DNA of 64,000 nucleotides, taken from DASQYE01 sp036389675. GTDB lineage: Bacteria > Acidobacteriota > Blastocatellia > Pyrinomonadales > Pyrinomonadaceae. The stretch lies in the NCBI GenBank assembly GCA_036389675.1, contig DASVWI010000021.1, positions 434,001 through 498,000 on the forward strand. Direction: 5' to 3'. A program made the position numbers and the translations under genes. Positions 58,210 through 64,000 of the stretch are shown here, one piece after another. The notes below the pieces were generated by a model. The model was not told the DNA's origin and ran no database searches. It saw only the letters and a list, made by a program, of their open reading frames with translations. Each line of letters starts with the position of its first letter. Position 1 is the first letter of the stretch.

Positions 58210-60834
58210 ATGCCAACCATCACGGATGCGCTCGCCGCGCTACATACATATTTCGGTTTTGAGGATTTTCGCGAGGGCCAGCGCGAGGTCGTCTCTGCCA
58301 TTCTCGAAGGGCACGATACGGTCGTCGTGATGCCGACGGGCGGCGGCAAGTCGCTCTGCTACCAGTTGCCGGCCCTGATGTTGGAGGGCGCAACGGTCGT
58401 CGTCTCGCCGCTGATAGCGCTGATGAAAGATCAGGTGGATGCGCTGCACGCGCGCGGGCTTCCGGCCACCTTCATCAATAGCTCTATCACCTTTGAAGAG
58501 CAGAAGGCGCGCATACAGGCTCTGCGGCGCGGCGAATACAAGCTGGTTTACGTTGCGCCCGAGCGCTTTCGCAGCGCACACTTCGTCGAAACCCTTCGGA
58601 CGGCGCAGATCGCTCTCTTCGCGGTGGACGAAGCGCACTGCATCTCTCAATGGGGACACGACTTTCGCCCCGATTTCCTGCGCCTGCGCGAAGCCGTCGA
58701 GCAGATCGGACGCCCGCAGATCGCGGCGCTGACGGCGACCGCCACCCCTCACGTGCGCGCGGACATCATAGAGCAACTGGCCTTGCGCGACCCGCGCGCG
58801 TTCGTCAGCGGCTTTGATCGCCCCAACCTCTCCATCAACGTCGTCCACACGCAGAAGGAACGCGAGAAGATTACCCAGATCAGGGCGCTTGCATCCACGC
58901 ACGCGGGCGGCTCCGGCATCATCTACACTTCGACGCGCAAGGCCGTCGAACAGGTGACGACGAAGCTTCGCGCGGCGGGCTTGAGCCTCGTCGCCTATCA
59001 CGCCGGGATGGAGGACAATGAGCGGACGCGCGCGCAGGAAGATTTTATGACCGGGCGCTCGCAGATGATCGTCGCGACCAATGCTTTCGGGATGGGCATA
59101 GATAAACCGGACATACGCTTTGTCGCCCACTACCAGATGCCCGGCTCAATCGAAGCTTACTATCAGGAGATCGGACGCGCCGGTCGCGACGGGCTGCCCT
59201 CGACCTGCACGCTCTTCTTCAACTATGCCGACAAACGCACGCAGGACTACTTCATCGAAGGCTCTTACCCGCCGCCGGACATCGTCGCACGCGTCTATCA
59301 GGCGCTGGTCGCCACGGGCCAAAAGCGCATCGAGCTATCCGTGAGCGAGATCGCCGCGCGCGCCGCCGTGCGTAACGAGATGGCTGTTCAATCGGCGCTC
59401 ATCATCCTCGAAAAGGCCGGGCACATAGAGCGCGGCGGGGCGAACGAGAACCGCGCCGCTCTGCGCCTGCTGATGCCGCCGCACAAGGCGCGCGAGACGG
59501 TCGGCACGCGTGACACGCGCGCGCGGCAGGTTCTCTTCGGGCTTCTGGGCGGATACGACGTAACGGAGCGCGCCGAGACCGAGCTTGACACGTCTGAGCT
59601 GGCCGACGCCATAGGGCTGGATCACGGCGCTGTCAGGCGCTCTCTCTCTTCGCTTGCGACCTCCGGCGTCATCTCCTACACCCCTGCTCGACGAACGCGC
59701 GGCGTAATGATGCTCGATGAGCACGCGGTCACGAATTTGCGTATACGCCCCAACGAGATTGCGCGCCGCGCCGCGCTCGAACAGCGCAAGCTGCGCGAGA
59801 TTATCAGCTTCTGCTATGCGGAGCGTTGTTACCGCGCTTTCATTCTGGACTACTTCGGCGACCGGCATCACGCCCCCAACTGCGGCACGTGCGGCAACTG
59901 TAACGCTGAGACGAAGGGGGCACGCGCCGCCAGCCCCGGCCCTGTCCCGGTCGCAGCGGCGACAGAGCTGGACGCCTTCATCATGGGACAAGCGCCCGTC
60001 GCGCTCGACCTCGAAGATGAGCTGGTCAGACAGACGCGCATGCGAGAGGCGCGCGAGCGTGCCGAGTCCTTTGATGAGAGCGCGGAAGCAGGTGGCGGCA
60101 CGGTCGGCGTTATACAGGCGCGCGCTCTGACCGACGAAGAGCGGCTTCTCGTGCGTAAGATTCTGGCCTGCGCCGCGCGCATGCAGGGCCGTTTCGGCAA
60201 GGGATTGCTGGCCGCGACGCTTCGCGGCTCGCGCGCCAAAAACGTCACACAGTTTGGTCTCGACCAGCTTTCAACCTACGGCATTCTTGACGATATGACG
60301 CAGGATGAATTGATGCTTTACATCGATGCGCTGGTCGCCGCCGGGTGTCTGAGCGTAGCGGGCGGCACGTATCCGACCGTGTCGCTGTCCGCGCTCGGCA
60401 ATGATGTCATGCGAGAGCGCGCCAGCGTCCAACTTGCTTTGCCGCAGACCGCTTTAAGCTCGATTGCGGCGACCGCCGTTGCGGGTGAGCCCAACTCATC
60501 GGCACGCAAACAGGGCAACACGGTCGAGGAGACCTACGCCCTCTACCGCGAAGGATTATCCATCGAGGAGATTAGCGAGCAGCGCGGGCTGACCGAGATA
60601 ACTATCGAGAAGCATCTCGCGGATTGCATCGCTCGCGGACTGGATTTCGATCTCTCACGGCACGTCCCTGAGCGTGAGCGCGCTCTCATAGGGATAGCCA
60701 TCGACCAGCTTGGCACACAGCTATTGAAGCCGCTGCGCGACGCGCTCCCCTCACACATCAACTATCGCATGATTCGCTTCGTCGTCGCAGACGTGCAGCG
60801 CGCCGAGCAGCAGGGCGTAGAGGAGAGCGCCTAG
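58210..60834 (+). CDS. recQ: ATP-dependent DNA helicase RecQ
   Basis: 874 residues, longer than E. coli RecQ (about 610). Helicase motifs: FREGQREVV, Walker A MPTGGGKS, DEAH box VDEAHCISQWGHDFR, motif III LTATATPH, motif V-VI MGIDKPDIRFVAH...QEIGRAGRDG. The RQC part has the zinc Cys residues in CYAERCYRAFILDYFGDRHHAPNCGTCGNC. The C-terminal extension (about 600-874) contains an HRDC-like helical region and a final HTH-type domain (TVEETYALYREGLSIEEISEQRGLTEITIEKHLADCI). It unwinds DNA in recombination repair. The start follows AGGT. Confidence 0.96.
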   Translation: MPTITDALAALHTYFGFEDFREGQREVVSAILEGHDTVVVMPTGGGKSLCYQLPALMLEGATVVVSPLIALMKDQVDALHARGLPATFINSSITFEEQKARIQALRRGEYKLVYVAPERFRSAHFVETLRTAQIALFAVDEAHCISQWGHDFRPDFLRLREAVEQIGRPQIAALTATATPHVRADIIEQLALRDPRAFVSGFDRPNLSINVVHTQKEREKITQIRALASTHAGGSGIIYTSTRKAVEQVTTKLRAAGLSLVAYHAGMEDNERTRAQEDFMTGRSQMIVATNAFGMGIDKPDIRFVAHYQMPGSIEAYYQEIGRAGRDGLPSTCTLFFNYADKRTQDYFIEGSYPPPDIVARVYQALVATGQKRIELSVSEIAARAAVRNEMAVQSALIILEKAGHIERGGANENRAALRLLMPPHKARETVGTRDTRARQVLFGLLGGYDVTERAETELDTSELADAIGLDHGAVRRSLSSLATSGVISYTPARRTRGVMMLDEHAVTNLRIRPNEIARRAALEQRKLREIISFCYAERCYRAFILDYFGDRHHAPNCGTCGNCNAETKGARAASPGPVPVAAATELDAFIMGQAPVALDLEDELVRQTRMREARERAESFDESAEAGGGTVGVIQARALTDEERLLVRKILACAARMQGRFGKGLLAATLRGSRAKNVTQFGLDQLSTYGILDDMTQDELMLYIDALVAAGCLSVAGGTYPTVSLSALGNDVMRERASVQLALPQTALSSIAATAVAGEPNSSARKQGNTVEETYALYREGLSIEEISEQRGLTEITIEKHLADCIARGLDFDLSRHVPERERALIGIAIDQLGTQLLKPLRDALPSHINYRMIRFVVADVQRAEQQGVEESA

Positions 60835-60931
60835 CCCTGCCATTAGAGCGGCGCGAGACCTTCCGGCGCTTGACCAATGCATCACGCGCGCCTCATCATC
60901 GCCCTTCAATCAACAAAGGAGATCAATTCGC

Positions 60932-61165
60932 ATGAGCCGTAATACGAACACTGACCCGCCGCAACCGGGCGAGCCGCTGCCGCAGCCGGGTGAGCCGCCC
61001 GTCGCGCCGCACGACCCCATCGAGCCAGACCCTTCAAGGCCCGAGCCTTTGCCGCTTCCTCCCGACACAAACCCTTCACCCGCCGCGCCCGTCCGCGAGC
61101 CCGACACTCCGCAACCCGTCGGCGACCCCATGCCGCCGGAGCCGACCCGTCTGGCCTGGTTTTGA
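60932..61165 (+). CDS. Small proline-rich disordered protein
   Basis: 77 residues with a very high proline content; PQPGEPLPQPGEPP repeats at the N-terminus and Pro/Asp/Glu throughout, ending RLAWF. AAAGGAG lies 10 nt before the ATG, which supports translation. It has no hydrophobic segment or fold; probably a disordered linker-type protein. No homologue is recognised. It sits between recQ and the hydrolase gene. Confidence 0.6.
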   Translation: MSRNTNTDPPQPGEPLPQPGEPPVAPHDPIEPDPSRPEPLPLPPDTNPSPAAPVREPDTPQPVGDPMPPEPTRLAWF

Positions 61166-61263
61166 ATCGGCTTTGATCTTCACCTCTTCGCTCCGAGAAG
61201 AGTAGAATAGAGCCGGCGCGGCGCTCCTCTTTCCGACCAAGCGAGCGCGTGCGCGTGTGTAGA

Positions 61264-62376
61264 ATGAGCGAGACATTAGGGTATACAGGCCAGAACATCA
61301 CGCAGGGGATCAGACAGCAGGGTTCACCCGATTATCTGGTTGAGATCGCGCGCCGTCTTGAGGCGAAGCCATTCAAGCCGCACCCCCTCTTCCCCAACGG
61401 GCACGCGCAGACGCTTGGCGCGTATGCGTGGCCGCGTCGTGCGCTGCTTTTGTCCGGGCTCGGTGATGAAGACCGTATGTTCGAGGTCGAGCCGGACGTG
61501 CGCCTGCTGGCCCACTGTCGCTGGCAAGCCGCCGAGCCGAAGGAGCAGCACCCGACCGTCGTGCTCATACACGGGCTCGAAGGCTCCAGCGCCTCGCGCT
61601 ACATACTGGGTTCCGCAGAAAAGGCTTACAGGCTCGGCTTCAACGTCCTGCGTCTGAACCTGCGTAACTGCGGTGACACGGAGCATCTCACGCCGACGCT
61701 CTACAATAGCGGCATGAGCGGCGACATCCGCGCCGTCATACACGAGTTGATCGAGCGCGACCGTTTGCAGCGTATCTTTCTCGTCGGCTTTTCCATGAGC
61801 GGCAATATAGTGCTCAAGCTGGCGGGCGAGGACGCGGACAGAATCCCGCGAGAGGTGGCGGGTATTTGCGCCGTCTCGCCCTCGGTCGATTTAAGCTCCT
61901 GCGCCAAGGCCATCAACCTGCGGGCCAACTGGGTCTATAAGCAGAGCTTTCTACGCAGCCTGCGCCGCCGCATACGCAATAAGAAAAAGCTCTATCCCGA
62001 TCTTTATGACACGAGCGATCTTCATTTGGTGCGGACGATTCGCGACTTCGACGAGCGCTACACAGCCGTCGACGGCGGCTACGAGGGTGCTGACGATTAC
62101 TACCGGCGGGCCAGCGCTCTACGGCTCATCCCCTCAATCCGCGTGCCCTCTCTGATCATCCACGCGCAGGATGACCCCTTCATTCCTTTCCAGCCGCTAC
62201 GGGATGCTTCCGTGACGAGCAATCCTTACGTTCTGCTCCTGGCTCCTTCGCGCGGCGGCCACGTCGGTTTCGTCGCGGCGGATACCGCGGGCGGCGAAGA
62301 TCGCTTCTGGGCGGAGAATCGCGCCGTCGAGTTTTGCCGCCTTACAAGCGAGCGCCTTGGGCCATTGATGCCATAA
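61264..62376 (+). CDS. YheT-family alpha/beta hydrolase
   Basis: 370 residues from ATG 61264 (an upstream GTG at 61249 is less likely). Alpha/beta hydrolase fold with PHPLFPNGHAQTL near the start, as in YheT/ABHD1-type proteins. Nucleophile Ser is in GFSMSGN, the acid in HAQDDPFIP and His in RGGHVGF. The strand-loop VVLIHGLEGSSASRYI is the oxyanion region. YheT-like enzymes hydrolyse short-chain or lipid esters; the natural substrate is unknown. It is cytoplasmic and stands alone. Confidence 0.93.
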   Translation: MSETLGYTGQNITQGIRQQGSPDYLVEIARRLEAKPFKPHPLFPNGHAQTLGAYAWPRRALLLSGLGDEDRMFEVEPDVRLLAHCRWQAAEPKEQHPTVVLIHGLEGSSASRYILGSAEKAYRLGFNVLRLNLRNCGDTEHLTPTLYNSGMSGDIRAVIHELIERDRLQRIFLVGFSMSGNIVLKLAGEDADRIPREVAGICAVSPSVDLSSCAKAINLRANWVYKQSFLRSLRRRIRNKKKLYPDLYDTSDLHLVRTIRDFDERYTAVDGGYEGADDYYRRASALRLIPSIRVPSLIIHAQDDPFIPFQPLRDASVTSNPYVLLLAPSRGGHVGFVAADTAGGEDRFWAENRAVEFCRLTSERLGPLMP

Positions 62377-62528
62377 GGGTTGTGCCCGCGCCCCGAAACC
62401 TTTAAGCTATAAGCCAAGCCTTCAGCTAGTGACAGCCCTTAGGCGAGAGTGTCGGGAATTTGAAATTCTGACACCTCCGCGCCGGGCTCTTTTAAGTCGC
62501 CCGAAGCTGATGGCCGCAGCACTGATAA

Positions 62529-63896
62529 ATGATGCTTACTATCGCCGGTCTCTTAGCCGTTATCGTTCTTGTCCTAGCCAATGGGTTCTTCGTCGCTTCG
62601 GAGTTCGCCCTTGTGGGCGTGCGGCGCTCGCGCATAGCGACGCTGGCACAGGGCGGCGACCGCACAGCCGCCCGGCTCTTAGGGCTGGTTGACAACCTCA
62701 ACGCCTACATCTCCGCCACGCAGCTTGGCATCACTCTGGCCTCGCTCGGACTGGGCTGGCTGGGCGAGCCCGCCATCGCGCACCTGCTCGAAAAAGTGCC
62801 CTACATAGACAGGCTTCCGCCCGCCCTGATGGAGACCATCGCTTTCGGCGTGGCCTTCACCATCATCACTTTTCTGCACATCGTTATCGGCGAGCTTGCG
62901 CCCAAGACGCTCGCGCTTGAGCGTGCGGAAAAGGTGGCGATGGCGATAGCATGGCCGATGGCTATGTTCTACAAGACGTTTCAGTGGCCGATACGTCTTC
63001 TGGACTGGGCGGGCACGCGCACCGTTCGCCTCTTCGGTCTGCATCCTTCATCCGATCACACGTCGATCTATACGTCCGAAGAGCTGCGGCAGCTTGTGGA
63101 CATCTCGACGCAGAGCGGGCATCTGGAAGCGGACGAGCAGACGATGATTAATCGCGTCTTTGATTTCGCGGACGCCGAAGTCCGCGAGGCGATGATTCCG
63201 CGCACGAACGTCTTCGCGCTCCCCTCTTCCGCCACGTTTGAGGAGGCCGAAAAAGCCTTCTGCGATACGGGCTATTCGCGCCTCCCCGTCTATCAGGATC
63301 GTCTGGACGATATCGTCGGCGTGCTCTTTATGAAAGACCTCGTGAAGTGTCGGCGCGACGGGCCTGCGGGGTTCGAGCTTGAGAAGATGCTGCACCCGCC
63401 GATGTTTTTGCCCGCGACGGCGCGCCTCGGACAGGTTCTTGGGCAGATGCAGGCGGCGCGCACGCACCTCGCATTCGTCATTGACGAGCACGGCGGCATA
63501 GAGGGCTTGGTCACACTCGAAGATTTGCTCGAAGAGATTGTCGGCGAGATTAACGACGAGTACGACGAAGAGGTGCGCGCTCAGATCGTTGAAGACAACG
63601 GCACGTACCTTTTGGACGGGATGCTCGCCGTGCGCGATGCGAACCGTCGTTTCAACCTGCGGCTGCCGGAAGAGGCTGGCTATACGACTCTCGCGGGCTT
63701 CCTGCTTGCGAAAGCCGGTCGCCTGCTCCGGCAGGGCGAATCTGTCGAGCACGACGGCGCACACTTTGCGGTCGAGCGCATTGACCGCCGCCGCATACGC
63801 CGCATACGCCTCACACTCTCCACGGACGGCGCGCAAAGCTCGGTCGCGCTCTTGCTCCCGCTGGCTTGCGCGTCGCTCGCGACCGCTTTCTTATAG
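62529..63896 (+). CDS. CNNM/CorC-family membrane protein (hemolysin family)
   Basis: 455 residues. N-terminal CNNM domain (about 1-200) with four membrane helices and the ANGFFVASEFALVGVRRSRI start, and the conserved IGELAPKTLALERAEKVA segment. Two CBS domains follow (about 217-340: MIPRTNVFALPSSATFEEAEKAF ... HLAFVIDEHGGIEGLVTLEDLLEEIVGEI), then a CorC/HlyC transporter-associated domain to about 430. These proteins are linked to Mg2+ or Na+ export. The short tail after 430 is variable. Two ATGs overlap at 62529/62532; the first is used. Confidence 0.95.
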   Translation: MMLTIAGLLAVIVLVLANGFFVASEFALVGVRRSRIATLAQGGDRTAARLLGLVDNLNAYISATQLGITLASLGLGWLGEPAIAHLLEKVPYIDRLPPALMETIAFGVAFTIITFLHIVIGELAPKTLALERAEKVAMAIAWPMAMFYKTFQWPIRLLDWAGTRTVRLFGLHPSSDHTSIYTSEELRQLVDISTQSGHLEADEQTMINRVFDFADAEVREAMIPRTNVFALPSSATFEEAEKAFCDTGYSRLPVYQDRLDDIVGVLFMKDLVKCRRDGPAGFELEKMLHPPMFLPATARLGQVLGQMQAARTHLAFVIDEHGGIEGLVTLEDLLEEIVGEINDEYDEEVRAQIVEDNGTYLLDGMLAVRDANRRFNLRLPEEAGYTTLAGFLLAKAGRLLRQGESVEHDGAHFAVERIDRRRIRRIRLTLSTDGAQSSVALLLPLACASLATAFL

Positions 63897-64000
63897 GGCT
63901 CTGCTTCTGGGATTATTTTACCGAGTCGGAGAGGCGCGGTTGCTTGCCGCCCCATCGGGTTAGAACATTGATCTCAGCAGATACCACGCGCCTATCCCGA

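Noticed and set aside
63913..64000. Minus-strand open frame (about 28 codons) running in from the right edge and ending at TAA 63913
   Set aside because: It could be the end of a gene outside the window, but it is too short and matches nothing I recognise.
1..64000. Search by eye for tRNA, rRNA, tmRNA, SRP or RNase P RNA genes
   Set aside because: No segment showed a T-loop (GGTTCGAATCC) with matching arms or other conserved RNA signatures.

Overview
The window is GC-rich, tightly packed bacterial chromosome with about 63 protein genes and no rRNA, tRNA, insertion sequence, prophage or CRISPR array that I can see. Its gene families point to Acidobacteriota, most likely a Blastocatellia-type member. 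The pointers are a B12-dependent ribonucleotide reductase, a serine/threonine kinase with an N-terminal zinc ribbon and C-terminal DUF4384, a secreted TPR-CHAT protein, a VWFA-like secreted protein, tiny paired-CxxC zinc-ribbon proteins and a YtxJ-type thiol protein. This placement is inferred from family content; no marker gene was compared.

Layout. 1-9.9 kb (mostly minus strand): a truncated membrane sensor, two MFS exporters, a PaaG-like enoyl-CoA hydratase/isomerase, a zinc-ribbon protein, a histone-deacetylase-fold enzyme, and small envelope proteins including a BON protein. 10-13 kb: nrdJ behind a strong promoter overlapped by two NrdR-like boxes 31 bp apart, divergent from hslO (Hsp33). 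14-23 kb: purD, pspA with a coiled-coil partner, a second zinc-ribbon gene with a long leader, a receiver protein lacking its phospho-acceptor Asp, a DUF1003 protein and a Wza-like export protein. 23-31 kb: SDR, PrsW protease, class II cyclic-nucleotide phosphodiesterase, TPR protein, 7Fe ferredoxin, DinB-like protein, then about 0.9 kb with no gene. 31-37 kb: a histidine kinase / SRPBCC protein / NtrC-type regulator cluster, a SemiSWEET-like protein and a receiver. 37-45 kb: DUF971, YtxJ, a lipoprotein, then secreted TPR-CHAT, secreted DUF4384 and kinase-DUF4384 genes in one block. 45-52 kb: glucan phosphorylase, macrodomain, VWFA-like protein, DCC-type thiol protein, msrPQ. 52-64 kb: a second 7Fe ferredoxin, EF-G paralogue plus Uma2 nuclease, GST-like, CAP, RecQ, YheT hydrolase and a CNNM/CorC protein.

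Two things stand out. First, the gaps between genes carry dispersed palindromic repeats. Four families are built on 7-bp units (GGATGAA, TGACAAG, CAGTCGT, TTTTRGA), and one family is a hairpin with 31-nt perfect arms present at 34.0 and 50.2 kb, the first copy nested inside another palindrome. Several of these supply the last codons or stop codons of neighbouring genes. Second, the 38.6-45.0 kb block looks like an undescribed envelope signalling or proteolysis module: a membrane kinase with an outward DUF4384 domain, a secreted DUF4384 protein and a secreted CHAT (caspase-fold) protein.

Thiol and oxidative-damage functions recur (Hsp33, MsrPQ, YtxJ, DCC protein, two 7Fe ferredoxins), which fits an aerobic lifestyle.
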